Shown: positions 54,027 through 63,118, counted from the first letter of the stretch. The stretch is 64,000 nt of DNA from Caldilineales bacterium (GCA_019695115.1 JAIBAP010000024.1:1-64000); one strand, 5' to 3'. A program made the numbers and translations. The notes: generated from the letters alone by a model not told the origin.

Positions 54027-54111
54027 AATAGCGCCGGCGTTTCTTTACGTTTTCGGCCTTGATTCCAGATCACCCTATCGGTCGCTATTTCTTTCGACGG
54101 AGACACCAGAC

Positions 54112-55677
54112 ATGGCCAAGCAAGCAATGTCGAACGTGGATGCAGCCTGGCTGCACATGGAAGACCCCACCAACTTGATGATGATCAACGGTTTCTTTCG
54201 CTTCGAGCAAGCGCCGGACTTTGCTCGCGTGCGGGCGACGTTGGAACAACGCTTGCTGCGTTTCCGCCGCTTTCGGCAGCGAGTCGCTGATTCGCGCTTG
54301 CCTCTGCGCCCGCCCGCCTGGGAAGATGACCCCAATTTCGATATCGATGCCCACCTGCATCGCATCGCCCTGCCCGCCCCTGGCGATGACGCCACCCTGA
54401 CCGAGGTGGTGAACCATCTGGCCAGTTCGCCCCTCGATTTCAGCAAGCCCCTGTGGCAGTTCCACATGATCGAAGGCTATGAGGGCGGCTCGCTGCTCTT
54501 TTGCCGCCTCCACCATTGCATCGCCGACGGTATCGCCCTGATGCAGGTGATGCTTTCGCTGTGCGACGCCAACGCCGATGCCCCCTGGCCGAGCGCCGAA
54601 AGCGATGAGACGCACCGCCGGCGCGATTCGGCCTTGAGCGGTCTCATCCGCCCGGCCGCCAATGCCTTTGCCGTGGGCCGGAAAGTGACGGAAGGGGTGG
54701 TGAGCGAGGGGATGAGTATGTTGCGGAATCCCGCCCGGTTGCTCGATCGCACACGCGAGGCTGGCAGCTATGCCCAGTCGCTGGGCCGGCTGGTGGCTCT
54801 GCCTCCCGATCCGAAAACCTCGTTCAAAGGCCATCTGGGGGTGAGCAAGCACACGGCCTGGTCCGACCCGCTGCCGCTGGACGAGATCAAGCAGATGGGG
54901 CGGTCGATGGATGCCACGGTCAACGATGTGCTGATGACGCTGGTCAGTGGCGCCCTACGGCGTTATCTGATCAGCCGCGATGACAGGGTGGATGGTCTCG
55001 ATATCCGGGCGATGGTGCCGGTGAACCTGCGTTCGCCCGAGGAAGCGATCAAGTTGGGCAATCACTTTGGGCTGGTGGTGATGGCGCTGCCCATCGGCAT
55101 TGCCGAGCCATTGGAGCGGCTGGTGGTGGTCAAGAAGCGCATGGACGACCTGAAAAGCTCGCCCGAAGCGGTGGTGGGATTTGCGATTTTGCAGGCCATG
55201 GGGTTTGCCCCCACCGAAGTCGAGAGCATGGGCGTGCAGTTTTTTGCCTCGAAGGCGAGTTTGGTGCTGACGAATGTGCCGGGGCCGCGCCAGAAGCTCT
55301 ATTTTGCTGGCAGCCGCATCGACGGGCTGATGTTCTGGGTGCCGCAGTCGGGGCGGATGGGGTTGGGCGTGAGCATCATCAGCTATGCCGGCGAGGTCGT
55401 CGTGGGGGTGATCACCGACGCCGGTCTGGCGTCGGATCCGGAGTCGATCGTCGAGGCGCTGCACACCGAATTCGAGGAGATGAAGGAGCTGATCGCCCAG
55501 GTGGAGGCGAATGCCTACCAGGGGGCGGTGCCCATCGCCGCCGCGGGCGAGCTGGGGTTGTGCAAGGCGACGACGCAGGCGGGGAAGCCGTGCAAGAATC
55601 GGGCCATGGCCGGCTCCGCCTATTGCCGCGTCCATGCCCGGCTGGTGGGTGATAGCGAGGATTTGCAACGCATGTAG
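54112..55677 (+). CDS. Wax ester synthase/diacylglycerol acyltransferase with a CCCH tail
   Basis: A 521-residue WS/DGAT. The active-site motif HHxxxDG is HHCIADG (134-140), and VLTNVPGPRQKLYFAG is the conserved C-terminal segment. It would esterify acyl-CoA with a fatty alcohol or diacylglycerol at the inner membrane, making storage or membrane lipid, in line with the fatty-acid genes upstream. The last 42 residues are extra: Cys484, Cys494, Cys505 and His508 form a small putative zinc-binding module (LCKATTQAGKPCKNRAM). GGAG precedes the ATG. A GC-rich satellite begins directly after the stop. Confidence 0.9.
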   Translation: MAKQAMSNVDAAWLHMEDPTNLMMINGFFRFEQAPDFARVRATLEQRLLRFRRFRQRVADSRLPLRPPAWEDDPNFDIDAHLHRIALPAPGDDATLTEVVNHLASSPLDFSKPLWQFHMIEGYEGGSLLFCRLHHCIADGIALMQVMLSLCDANADAPWPSAESDETHRRRDSALSGLIRPAANAFAVGRKVTEGVVSEGMSMLRNPARLLDRTREAGSYAQSLGRLVALPPDPKTSFKGHLGVSKHTAWSDPLPLDEIKQMGRSMDATVNDVLMTLVSGALRRYLISRDDRVDGLDIRAMVPVNLRSPEEAIKLGNHFGLVVMALPIGIAEPLERLVVVKKRMDDLKSSPEAVVGFAILQAMGFAPTEVESMGVQFFASKASLVLTNVPGPRQKLYFAGSRIDGLMFWVPQSGRMGLGVSIISYAGEVVVGVITDAGLASDPESIVEALHTEFEEMKELIAQVEANAYQGAVPIAAAGELGLCKATTQAGKPCKNRAMAGSAYCRVHARLVGDSEDLQRM

Positions 55678-56100
55678 GGGCGTGGTCTCCACGCCCTTAC
55701 ATCGGGCGTGGAATACATCGGGCGTGGAATACATCGGGCGTGGAATACATCGGGCGTGGAATACATCGGGCGTGGAGACCACGCCCCTACGACCGGGCGT
55801 GGAATACATCGGGCGTGGAATACATCGGGCGTGGAATACATTGGGCGTGGAGACATCGGGCGTGGAGACCACGCCCCTACGACCGGGCGTGGAATACATT
55901 GGGCGTGGAGACCACGCCCCTACGACCGGGCGTGGAATACATTGGGCGTGGAATACATCGGGCGTGGAGACCACGCCCCTACGACCGGGCGTGGAATACA
56001 TTGGGCGTGGAGACATCGGGCGTGGAGACATCGGGCGTGGAAACCACGCCCCTACATCGGGCGTGGATACATCGGGCGTGGAGACCACGCCCCTACGACC
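55678..56100. repeat. REP-like satellite of GGGCGTGG units
   Basis: About 22 copies of GGGCGTGG occur in 423 bp, mostly as 16-bp units (GGAATACATCGGGCGT). They are interrupted at least six times by a hairpin unit in which GGGCGTGG and CCACGCCC enclose three bases and which continues as CCTACGACC. The block fills the space between the wax ester synthase and the convergent lipoprotein gene. Open frames across it are products of its periodicity. Confidence 0.92.
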
Positions 56101-56108
56101 GGGGGCGA

Positions 56109-57308
56109 TCAGGGCGAGGGATGCACGGCCAGGTATTGGCCCAGGATCTGGCTGGCGGGGCCGGTGACTTCGAAACTCAGCCAGCCTTCCTGCGCGACCA
56201 AAGCATAGATCGCAGCCCCTTTCACATAGTCATCTTCTTGCAATTCAGCGTCGTACCAGGCAAGTTGCTCGACATAAAATCCTTCTTCGGTCGTCGTCAC
56301 CTTGCCCTCGCCCCGCCAGAAGCCGCCGAAATCACGCCAGCCCAGCCCCGCCGGTCCCGGCCGGTTGCCCACCTGTCCATCCACCCCCAGCTCGGTGATG
56401 AGCAGGGGGACGGCAAGGCCAGCCGGCTGCAAGTATTGACGATAGACTTTGCGGTAGCGTAGGGTCAGCCAGCCGCTGTCGCCTTCGTCGGCGCCGGGCT
56501 GGTTTTGGTGCGGCCCACTGCCAAACCAGAGGTAGGGGGCCGAGTATTCGTGCAGGCCCAGGTAGCCGTCGTTTTCCTGGACGGACTGGAGGGCGGGGAA
56601 GAAGGCCGGCCACAGTTCCAGGGGCGGCTGGCCGGTGCTGAAGTTGCCCACGCATGAGCGCACGTCGTGGGCCGCCAGCAGCCGTGTGCGTTCGGCTTCG
56701 AAGCTGGCCAACGCTGCCATTTGGGTGGCGTCGATCGGGTTCGGTTCGTTGAACGATTCCCAGGCGTCGATGCTGGCCAGGCGGCGGGGTTCGCTGGCGA
56801 TGGGGAGAAGCTGATCGACGAATTGGCGGGCGGCGGCAACGGGGTCCCAGGCGCCGAAGTCGGGGTTGGGGAGGGGGGTGAAGCGGGCGACGACGAGCGT
56901 TCTGGGTGAGGCGGCCTTGATTTCGGCGACGAAGTTGGGGTCGTATTCGAGCGTCTTGACCACAGCGACGTTGCCGGTGGCCAGCAGATCGAACAGGGCG
57001 GGGTCGTTGCGAGTGACAAAGAGGCCGAGTTTGGTGGGAGGGCCGGGCGGGAAGGGTGTGGCGGGTGGGGTGGGGGTGAAGGTGGGTTCCGCGGTCGGCA
57101 GGGGCGAGGCGGCCGTCGCCGTAGCGGTGGCAGCCGGCGTTGTCGGCGAGGCTGTTGCCGTGGGCGAGGGCGCGGGGGTGCGCGTTGGCGTCGGCGTGAG
57201 GTCGATCGCCCGGCGGCAAGCCTCCAACGTCAGCAAGGCAGCGCCGCCGACCAGGGTCTGCAGGAAGCGGCGGCGGCTGACCGCGCGGGTGGGAGGGTCA
57301 GGCGGCAT
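56109..57308 (-). CDS. Glycoside hydrolase-like lipoprotein (clan GH-A type)
   Basis: A 399-residue exported protein. The N-terminus has a twin-arginine-like SRRRFLQ segment and a hydrophobic stretch ending in a lipobox Cys31 (TLEAC), then a Thr/Pro/Ala linker (36-90). The barrel has the clan GH-A acid/base in WESFNEPN (Glu188) and a nucleophile in LLITELG (Glu306). It would act on an extracellular polysaccharide or glycoside of unknown kind. ATG 57306-57308 begins the signal; the upstream frame lies in repeats. Confidence 0.82.
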   Translation of the reverse strand: MPPDPPTRAVSRRRFLQTLVGGAALLTLEACRRAIDLTPTPTRTPAPSPTATASPTTPAATATATAASPLPTAEPTFTPTPPATPFPPGPPTKLGLFVTRNDPALFDLLATGNVAVVKTLEYDPNFVAEIKAASPRTLVVARFTPLPNPDFGAWDPVAAARQFVDQLLPIASEPRRLASIDAWESFNEPNPIDATQMAALASFEAERTRLLAAHDVRSCVGNFSTGQPPLELWPAFFPALQSVQENDGYLGLHEYSAPYLWFGSGPHQNQPGADEGDSGWLTLRYRKVYRQYLQPAGLAVPLLITELGVDGQVGNRPGPAGLGWRDFGGFWRGEGKVTTTEEGFYVEQLAWYDAELQEDDYVKGAAIYALVAQEGWLSFEVTGPASQILGQYLAVHPSP

Positions 57309-57362
57309 GGCGTTCGGCCAGGGCGGCCGGCAAGGTGTGGGCCATGGGGATGATCGTAATCG

Positions 57363-57395
57363 AGGTGCGTCGCACTTGCAAAGTGCGACGCACCT
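57363..57395. repeat. REP-like palindrome GGTGCGTCGCAC, copy 1 of 3
   Basis: A perfect 15-base stem, AGGTGCGTCGCACTT with its complement around GCA. A half copy lies at 57451-57469 and another palindrome (13-base stem, seven-base loop) at 57987-58019, so the element brackets the promoter and first gene of the eut locus. Confidence 0.85.
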
Positions 57396-57484
57396 GCCTG
57401 GCAGCCACAATTCGCCGGGGTCAAGCTGGGACTACCGGCATAACCATTCGTGCAAAGTGCGACGCACCTGCCTGGCAGCCACAA

Positions 57485-57515
57485 TTGACATTTGCAGACC
57501 TGCCTCGTGTATAAT
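57485..57515 (+). promoter_or_regulatory. Sigma70 promoter of the eut locus
   Basis: TTGACA (57485-57490) and TATAAT (57510-57515) are both perfect, with a long 19-base spacer. The -35 box begins at the edge of the second copy of the 36-bp direct repeat. The first gene starts about 100 bases downstream. Confidence 0.6.
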
Positions 57516-57618
57516 GGCGTCCAATCATTTTCGGCGTCGTCATTCTGCCGGCTTGTACGCCCATCGCTGTGCTTGCGAACGGCAGAGCTATTTTCACCAG
57601 CCACATAGGAAAGCCTGT

Positions 57619-57909
57619 ATGCTGATTGCCCGCGTCGTTGGATCGGCAGTTTCGACTATCAAAGATGATAAGCTGGTTGGGTTGAAGTTGCTGGTGGTGC
57701 GCGAGGCCACGCACACGAATGAGTTGGTGGGCAGGCCGTTCGTGGCGGTGGATGCGGTGGGGGCGGGGGTGGGAGAGTTGGTGCTCATCGCCCAGGGAAG
57801 TTCGGCCCGGCAAACGGCGCAGACCAAAGACAAGCCGGTGGATGCTGTGATCATGGGCATCCTCGATGAGTTGGAGGTCGGGGGGGAGTTGACGTTTCGG
57901 AAGGGTTGA
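57619..57909 (+). CDS. eutN: Microcompartment vertex protein, EutN/CcmL family
   Basis: A 96-residue protein with the complete EutN/CcmL/CsoS4 domain (MLIARVVGSAVSTIKDDKLVG, VAVDAVGAGVGELVLIAQGSSAR, DAVIMGILDELEV). These pentamers cap the corners of bacterial microcompartments. An open frame extends upstream, but AGGA at 57608 and the domain start fix ATG 57619. It is the first gene after a perfect -35/-10 pair and belongs with the EutM-like shell protein downstream. Confidence 0.93.
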   Translation: MLIARVVGSAVSTIKDDKLVGLKLLVVREATHTNELVGRPFVAVDAVGAGVGELVLIAQGSSARQTAQTKDKPVDAVIMGILDELEVGGELTFRKG

Positions 57910-57911
57910 AT

Positions 57912-57937
57912 TGTGTTCCGTGTTGCGTGTTCCGTAG
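57912..57937. repeat. GTGTTCCGTGTTGCG word repeat after the eutN stop
   Basis: GTGTTCCGTGTTGCGTGTTCC begins four bases after the stop codon. The same words follow the shell-protein stop at 60116-60136 and, inverted, precede eutA at 60160-60192. Confidence 0.7.
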
Positions 57938-57986
57938 ATGGTCGATGAAATGAGGATGGACTCTGGAAGGTAAGTGTTCACTTTAG

Positions 57987-58019
57987 AGGTGCGACGCACT
58001 TTGCAGGTGCGTCGCACCT
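57987..58019. repeat. REP-like palindrome GGTGCGACGCAC, copy 3
   Basis: AGGTGCGACGCAC and GTGCGTCGCACCT pair over a seven-base loop, between the vertex-protein and permease genes. Confidence 0.8.
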
Positions 58020-58124
58020 GAACTGATTCCTGGAAGGAGGTGAGAACGCAAACAAAGCCAATTTCGTCCTGATGTTTCCTTTCACCACCGTTTCTTGCTC
58101 ACACGTTCAAGGAGGAATGGTACG

Positions 58125-59753
58125 ATGTCGTATCAAGGCAAGTCACGCGAAGAAATCATCAAGCAGGATGTTCGCGACCTGCACCGGATGGGCTACGCCC
58201 AGCAATTGTTCCGCGAAATGGGAGGTTTCTCCAATTTCGCCATCTCTTTCTCGATCATCTCGATTCTCACCGGCGCCATCCTGCTCTATAGCTACGGCTT
58301 GCAGTTCGCCGGGCCGATCATCAACACATACGGCTGGCCGCTGGTCAGCCTCATGGTCTTGTGCGTGGCGGCGTCGATGGCCGAGTTGGCGTCGGCCTAT
58401 CCCACGGCGGGCGGGCTGTATTTCTGGGCGCACCGGCTGGGGGGCTACAAGTGGGCCTGGGTCACGGCCTGGCTGAACATGATCGGCCAGATCACGATCA
58501 CCGCCGGCATCGATTACGCCGCCGCCATCTACATCGCCGGGGCCATCAACCGTCTCTTTGGAACCGCCTTACCCACCTCGCCCGGCTTTGGCATCGTCGC
58601 CATCATGGTGCTGATCATGATCCCGCAGGTGCTGATCAATATCTTCGGCATCAAGCTCACTGCCCGGCTCAACGATTTCAGTGTCTGGTGGCACATCGGC
58701 GGGGTGGTGATCATCGCCGCTCTGCTGACGTTTTTCGGCAAGCACTCGCAGCCACTGAGCTTCCTCTTCCAGGGGACGATCACCGTCAACCCCAACGATG
58801 TGGCTCACTCGTTCTTTATCGGCCCGAAAGAGATCCCATCGCTGATGATGAAGATCCCGGGCATGGGCTCGATCTATGCCGGGGCGGGTCTGGCCTTCGC
58901 GTTCGTACTCGGGTTGTTGCAAGCACAATGGACCTACACCGGTTATGACGCTTCGGCGCACGTGGCCGAAGAAACGGTCATGGCCCGGTTGAACAGCGCC
59001 TGGGGCGTCTTCCTCTCGGTGCTGGTCTCGGCCATCGTCGGCTATATCGTCTTGATGGTGCTCACAGCCCACATCCCCGATATCGCTGCCACCGTAGACG
59101 CCGCCAACGCACCGGCCGTGCTCTACATCGTCTACGAGAACCTGAGCACTTTCCTGGCCAACATCATCGCCATCATCATCGCCGTGGCGATGTGGCTGTG
59201 CGGCCTCTCCTCAATCACCAGCATGAGTCGGATGTGGTTCGCCTTCGCCCGCGACGGTGGCATGCCCGGCCACAAGCTGATCAGCCAGATCCATCCCACC
59301 TATCGCACGCCGATGTGGTCGATCATCATCACCTGCATCCTGGCCGTGCTGTTGACGATGGTGGCCTACCTCTACTCGGTGGTGGTGGCGATCAGCACCT
59401 CGGCCCTTTACCTGGCCTATGCCATCCCCACCTATCTCAACGTGCGCAACAAGCGAAAGAAGCAGGGCGAGTACACCACGCGGGAAACGGCGCCGTGGAA
59501 TCTGGGCCGGTGGGGGCCGGTGATCAACTGGATCGCCATCATCTGGGTGATCATCATCACCATCCTCTTCTCCATCCCGCCCAACGAGTTGGCCGGCTGG
59601 GCCTTGCTGATCCTGCTGCTCTTCATGCTGCTGTATTGGCAACTCAGCGCCAAACACCATTTCACCGGCCCAACGTCATCCGACGAAGCGGCACTACGGC
59701 GGATCGAGCACGAGTTGGAAGAGATCGCCCACCACCACGAACAACACAGTTGA
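58125..59753 (+). CDS. APC-superfamily amino acid/ethanolamine permease
   Basis: A 542-residue transporter with 12 or more membrane segments starting near residue 37. It has the APC core features (GGFSNFAISFSIISI, ASAYPTAGGLYFWAHRLGG, YTGYDASAHVAEET) and a charged, His-rich C-terminal tail. Placed between two microcompartment shell genes and upstream of eutABC, it most likely imports ethanolamine, although amino acid or choline transport would also fit the family. AGGAGGA lies before ATG 58125, which is preferred over an upstream in-frame ATG. Confidence 0.88.
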   Translation: MSYQGKSREEIIKQDVRDLHRMGYAQQLFREMGGFSNFAISFSIISILTGAILLYSYGLQFAGPIINTYGWPLVSLMVLCVAASMAELASAYPTAGGLYFWAHRLGGYKWAWVTAWLNMIGQITITAGIDYAAAIYIAGAINRLFGTALPTSPGFGIVAIMVLIMIPQVLINIFGIKLTARLNDFSVWWHIGGVVIIAALLTFFGKHSQPLSFLFQGTITVNPNDVAHSFFIGPKEIPSLMMKIPGMGSIYAGAGLAFAFVLGLLQAQWTYTGYDASAHVAEETVMARLNSAWGVFLSVLVSAIVGYIVLMVLTAHIPDIAATVDAANAPAVLYIVYENLSTFLANIIAIIIAVAMWLCGLSSITSMSRMWFAFARDGGMPGHKLISQIHPTYRTPMWSIIITCILAVLLTMVAYLYSVVVAISTSALYLAYAIPTYLNVRNKRKKQGEYTTRETAPWNLGRWGPVINWIAIIWVIIITILFSIPPNELAGWALLILLLFMLLYWQLSAKHHFTGPTSSDEAALRRIEHELEEIAHHHEQHS

Positions 59754-59768
59754 CGGCAGTCATGGTAT

Positions 59769-59800
59769 GATGAAGGACGCGGCCCGCCGCGTCCTTCATC
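59769..59800 (+). terminator. Terminator-like hairpin after the permease gene
   Basis: GATGAAGGACGCGG (59769-59782) pairs perfectly with CCGCGTCCTTCATC (59787-59800) over a four-base loop, followed by CTTTCCCGTTTT. The weak U-tract suggests partial termination or message stabilisation within the locus. Confidence 0.6.
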
Positions 59801-59824
59801 CTTTCCCGTTTTCAGGAGCCTGTT

Positions 59825-60112
59825 ATGACGAACATCCAGATGATCGCCCTCGGCATGATCGAAACCAGGGGGCTGGTCGGGGCCATCGAGGCCGCCGATG
59901 CCATGGTCAAAGCGGCCAATGTGCGTTTGATCGGCAAAGAGTATATCGGCGGCGGCTATGTCACCGTGATGGTGCGCGGCGATGTGGGCGCGGTGAAAGC
60001 GGCCACCGATGCCGGCGCCGCCGCCGCCCAGCGCGTGGGCGAGTTGGTCAGCGTCCATGTCATCCCCCGCCCGCACGGCGATGTGGAGACCATTCTCCCG
60101 CACGTGGAATAG
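59825..60112 (+). CDS. eutM: Microcompartment hexameric shell protein (BMC-H)
   Basis: A 95-residue single BMC domain ([68 protein letters not shown]), the standard length of EutM/PduA-type hexamers that tile microcompartment facets. Its pore loop cannot be assigned with certainty. A purine-rich site (CAGGAG) lies before the ATG. It is the only facet protein visible here; others may lie past the right end. Confidence 0.96.
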   Translation: MTNIQMIALGMIETRGLVGAIEAADAMVKAANVRLIGKEYIGGGYVTVMVRGDVGAVKAATDAGAAAAQRVGELVSVHVIPRPHGDVETILPHVE

Positions 60113-60199
60113 TAGTGCGTGTTGCGTGTTGCGTGAATAACCTGCGAGCAGTTCAGGCGCTGCACGGAACACGGAACACGAAACACGGAACCAGCCCCG

Positions 60200-61648
60200 A
60201 TGACGCGTTCCTCGCGCGACATGCTCAGCGTCGGCATCGACGTCGGCACCACCACCACCCAGATCGTTTTCTCGAACCTTAGCATCCAGGATACGGCCCG
60301 TTTGGGCCAGGCCCCGCGCATCCAGGTCAACGCCCGCGCCATCGTCTACCAAAGCCCCATCCACTTCACCCCGCTGATTTCGGCTGACGAGGTGGATGTG
60401 GAGCGGCTCTCGGCCCTGGTGCGCGGCGAATACCGGGCGGCCGGCGTGCAGCCCGGCCAGATCGAGACCGGCGCCGTCATCATCACCGGCGAGGCGGCCA
60501 GGGCGCGCAACGCCGATGCCATCCTGGCGGCGCTCTCCGGGCTGGCAGGCGAGTTCGTGGTCACGGTGGCCGGGCCGAATGTCGAGGCGCAGATCGCCGG
60601 CCGGGGGTCGGGCGCCGCCGCCTACTCGGTCGATCACTACACCCAGGTCACGAACATCGACATCGGCGGAGGCACGGCCAACGCCGCCATCTTCCGCCTG
60701 GGCGAGCATCTGTCCTCCTCGGCCATGGCCGTGGGCGGGCGGCAGATCGAGGTCGAGCGCAGCTCCGGCATCGTCCGCCACATCGCTCCGCCCGGCCGGC
60801 GCATCGTCGCAACCCTGAACCTGCCGCTGCGCGAGGGCGGACGCGCCGATCTGGAAGCGTTGCGCCGCTTTTGCGAGGCGATGGCTGATCTGATCGCCGA
60901 TCTGGCCACCGGGCGCGAGACCGAGTTAGGGCGAAATGTGCAACTGACGCCGCCCTTGCGTGGGGCCGAAGCCTCCAGCGTCGTCTTTTTCTCCGGCGGC
61001 ATCGGCGCCTATTTCTACGATCCGGTTGAGATCACGAGCCTGAGCGAGGTTGCCATCCACGACGATGTCGGCCCGCTGCTGGCCCAAAGCCTGCGACTGA
61101 ACCGGCGCTTGCAGCAATTGGCCGTCCGCCGCCCGCCCCAGACCCTGCGCGCCACCGTCCTCGGCGCCGCCAGCCAGACCGTCACCCTCAGCGGCAGCAC
61201 GATCTGGGCCGAGCAGGAACTGCTGCCGTTGCGCAACCTGCCGGTGGTGCGCCCGCACCTGACCGAGGCCGACCTCAAGCCCGACCGCCTGGCCGAAAGC
61301 ATCCGCTATGCTGTGCGAAGGTGGGATGTGGACCCCAGCCAGGGCAAGGTGGCGATTGCGCTCGACCTGCCCGTGCATCTGGACTACACCCTCTTGCAGG
61401 CGATTGCCGGCGGCGTCATCACCTATGCCGCCACCGACCTGCATCCCGGCCAGCCGATGGTGCTGATCATAGAGCGCGATTATGCCCAGTCGCTCGGCCA
61501 GACGATCAAGGCCCTGCGCCCCGACCTGCCCCTGCTGGCCATCGACCAGGTAGGCCTGGGCGAGGGTGATTTCATCGACATCGGCCTGCCCATGCTGGAT
61601 GGGCGAGTCGTGCCGCTGTCGGTAAAGACGTTGATTTTTTATCGGTAA
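60200..61648 (+). CDS. eutA: Ethanolamine ammonia-lyase reactivating factor EutA
   Basis: A 482-residue ATPase of the ASKHA type with SVGIDVGTTTTQIVFS, NIDIGGGTANAAIF and FFSGGIGAYFY, all as in EutA. It removes damaged cobalamin from ethanolamine ammonia-lyase at the cost of ATP. It lies directly upstream of eutB. A second in-frame ATG eight codons in is also possible. A hairpin-forming word repeat follows its stop. Confidence 0.95.
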   Translation: MTRSSRDMLSVGIDVGTTTTQIVFSNLSIQDTARLGQAPRIQVNARAIVYQSPIHFTPLISADEVDVERLSALVRGEYRAAGVQPGQIETGAVIITGEAARARNADAILAALSGLAGEFVVTVAGPNVEAQIAGRGSGAAAYSVDHYTQVTNIDIGGGTANAAIFRLGEHLSSSAMAVGGRQIEVERSSGIVRHIAPPGRRIVATLNLPLREGGRADLEALRRFCEAMADLIADLATGRETELGRNVQLTPPLRGAEASSVVFFSGGIGAYFYDPVEITSLSEVAIHDDVGPLLAQSLRLNRRLQQLAVRRPPQTLRATVLGAASQTVTLSGSTIWAEQELLPLRNLPVVRPHLTEADLKPDRLAESIRYAVRRWDVDPSQGKVAIALDLPVHLDYTLLQAIAGGVITYAATDLHPGQPMVLIIERDYAQSLGQTIKALRPDLPLLAIDQVGLGEGDFIDIGLPMLDGRVVPLSVKTLIFYR

Positions 61649-61650
61649 GT

Positions 61651-61732
61651 GTTGGTTATTCGTTATTGGTTATTGGTTATTGACGGCTTCAATAACCAAT
61701 AACTGATAACCAATAACTGATAACCAATAACC
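61651..61732. repeat. TTATTGG word repeat forming a hairpin between eutA and eutB
   Basis: GTTATTGGTTATTG (61669-61682) pairs exactly with CAATAACCAATAAC (61690-61703) over a seven-base loop, followed by more TGATAACCAATAA words. It starts two bases after the eutA stop and ends at the eutB ribosome site (AGGAGAGA). Confidence 0.85.
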
Positions 61733-61746
61733 AGGAGAGAACACGC

Positions 61747-63114
61747 ATGCTCCTACGCACCAAACTATTCGGCAAAAGCTACGAATTCGGCAGCATCAAA
61801 GAACTGCTGGCCAAGGCCAACGAGGAGAAGTCGGGCGACCGCCAGGCCGGGATCGCCGCCGGCAGTGTGGCCGAGCGCATGGCCGCCAAGCATGTGCTGG
61901 CCGAGGTCACGCTGGAGGTCTTGCGCCAGAATCCGGCGGCGCCGTATGACGAGGACGAAGTCACGCGGGTCATCGATGACGCCGTCAACAGCACGATCTA
62001 CAACGAGATCAAGGGCTGGACGGTGGGTGGGTTCCGCGAGTGGCTGCTGTCCGATACCACCTCTGGCGAGATGATCCGCCGGGTTAGCAACGGCCTGACC
62101 TCGGAAATGGTGGCGGCTGTGACCAAGCTGATGTCGAACCTGGACTTGATGCTGGCGGCCAGCAAGATTCGGGTGCAGGCGCATTGCAACAACACCATCG
62201 GGCTGCCCGGCACGCTGGCCTCGCGCAACCAGCCCAATCACCCCACGGATGCGGTCGAGGGCATCCGGGCGACGATCTACGAGGGCCTCAGTTTTGGGTC
62301 GGGCGACAGCGTCATCGGCATCAACCCGGTCGATGACACCCTGGGCAGTGTGATGCGGCTGCTGGACATGACCTATGAAGTGATCCAGAAGTGGGAAGTG
62401 CCGACGCAGAACTGCCTGCTGGCGCATGTGACCACGCAGATGGAGGCGCTGCGCCGCGGCTCGCCGGTAGGGCTGGTGTTCCAAAGCATCGCCGGGTCGC
62501 AGTTGGGCAACGAGGCTTTTGGCGTCAGCGTGGGGATGTTGGACGAAGCCTACGATCTGGCGAAGAAATACTGTTTCACGGCCGGGCCGAACTATATGTA
62601 TTTCGAGACCGGGCAGGGGTCGGAGCTGTCGGCGGACGCGCATCATGGCGCCGACCAGTTGGTGATGGAGGCGCGATGCTATGGCCTGGCCAAACGCTAC
62701 CAGCCCTTCCAGGTGAACACCGTCGTCGGCTTCATCGGCCCCGAATACCTCTACGACGCCGTGCAGATCACCCGCGCCGGGCTGGAAGACCATTTCATGG
62801 GCAAGCTGACCGGCATCCCCATGGGCTGCGACGCCTGCTACACCAACCATGCCCGCGCCACCCAGAATGACATCGAGAACCTGGCCGTACTGCTGGCGGC
62901 GGCTGGCTGCAACTACTTTATGGGTGTGCCGATGGGCGATGATGTCATGCTCAGCTATCAGTGCACCAGTTTTCACGATGCGCCCAGCCTGCGGCAGTTG
63001 CTCAACCTGCGCCCCCTGCCCGAATTCGAATGCTGGATGGAGGGGCTGGGGTTGATGAAAAATGGCCGCTTGACCGAGAAAGCCGGTGATGCATCGTTTT
63101 TCTTGCAACGATAG
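61747..63114 (+). CDS. eutB: Ethanolamine ammonia-lyase large subunit
   Basis: A 455-residue EutB with the family's conserved blocks (NNTIGLPGTLASRNQPNHPTD in two parts, QSIAGSQLGNEAFGVS, FETGQGSELSADAHHGADQ, GIPMGCDACYTNHA, MGDDVMLSYQ). With EutC and adenosylcobalamin it converts ethanolamine to acetaldehyde and ammonia inside the microcompartment. AGGAGAGA lies six bases before the ATG. Length is normal. It is separated from eutC by a MITE-like insertion. Confidence 0.98.
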   Translation: MLLRTKLFGKSYEFGSIKELLAKANEEKSGDRQAGIAAGSVAERMAAKHVLAEVTLEVLRQNPAAPYDEDEVTRVIDDAVNSTIYNEIKGWTVGGFREWLLSDTTSGEMIRRVSNGLTSEMVAAVTKLMSNLDLMLAASKIRVQAHCNNTIGLPGTLASRNQPNHPTDAVEGIRATIYEGLSFGSGDSVIGINPVDDTLGSVMRLLDMTYEVIQKWEVPTQNCLLAHVTTQMEALRRGSPVGLVFQSIAGSQLGNEAFGVSVGMLDEAYDLAKKYCFTAGPNYMYFETGQGSELSADAHHGADQLVMEARCYGLAKRYQPFQVNTVVGFIGPEYLYDAVQITRAGLEDHFMGKLTGIPMGCDACYTNHARATQNDIENLAVLLAAAGCNYFMGVPMGDDVMLSYQCTSFHDAPSLRQLLNLRPLPEFECWMEGLGLMKNGRLTEKAGDASFFLQR

Positions 63115-63118
63115 TTTT

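Larger units (their letters stand above)
53609..54111. other. Intergenic region between fur and the wax ester synthase gene
   Basis: This 503-bp gap holds no supported gene. It contains the palindrome at 53753-53777, a possible rightward -10 (TAAACT near 53869), and the GTGAAACGTGA word repeat at 53925-54026. On the minus strand a strong ribosome site (AAGGAGGAGCACC) is followed by an ATG with only three further codons before a stop, so it is at most a micro-ORF ahead of fur. Confidence 0.6.
57309..57618. other. Divergent region between lipoprotein gene and eut locus
   Basis: No gene is seen. It holds a REP-like palindrome (57363-57395), a 36-bp direct repeat (57377-57412 and 57451-57486), and the promoter at 57485-57515 that fits the eut locus. 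The ribosome site of the first eut gene (AGGA) is near 57608. Confidence 0.6.

Noticed and set aside
55511-56462. Plus-strand frames of up to 240 codons across the GGGCGTGG satellite
   Set aside because: The peptides are periodic (GVEYIGRGIHRAW) and exist only because the unit length keeps three frames open.
57230-58017. Minus-strand frames covering the eut promoter region and eutN
   Set aside because: They run through REP palindromes and the antisense of eutN; no ribosome site or known domain.
57309-61747. Cobalamin riboswitch upstream of the B12-dependent eut genes
   Set aside because: No B12 box or matching paired elements were seen in the leader or in the intergenic gaps.
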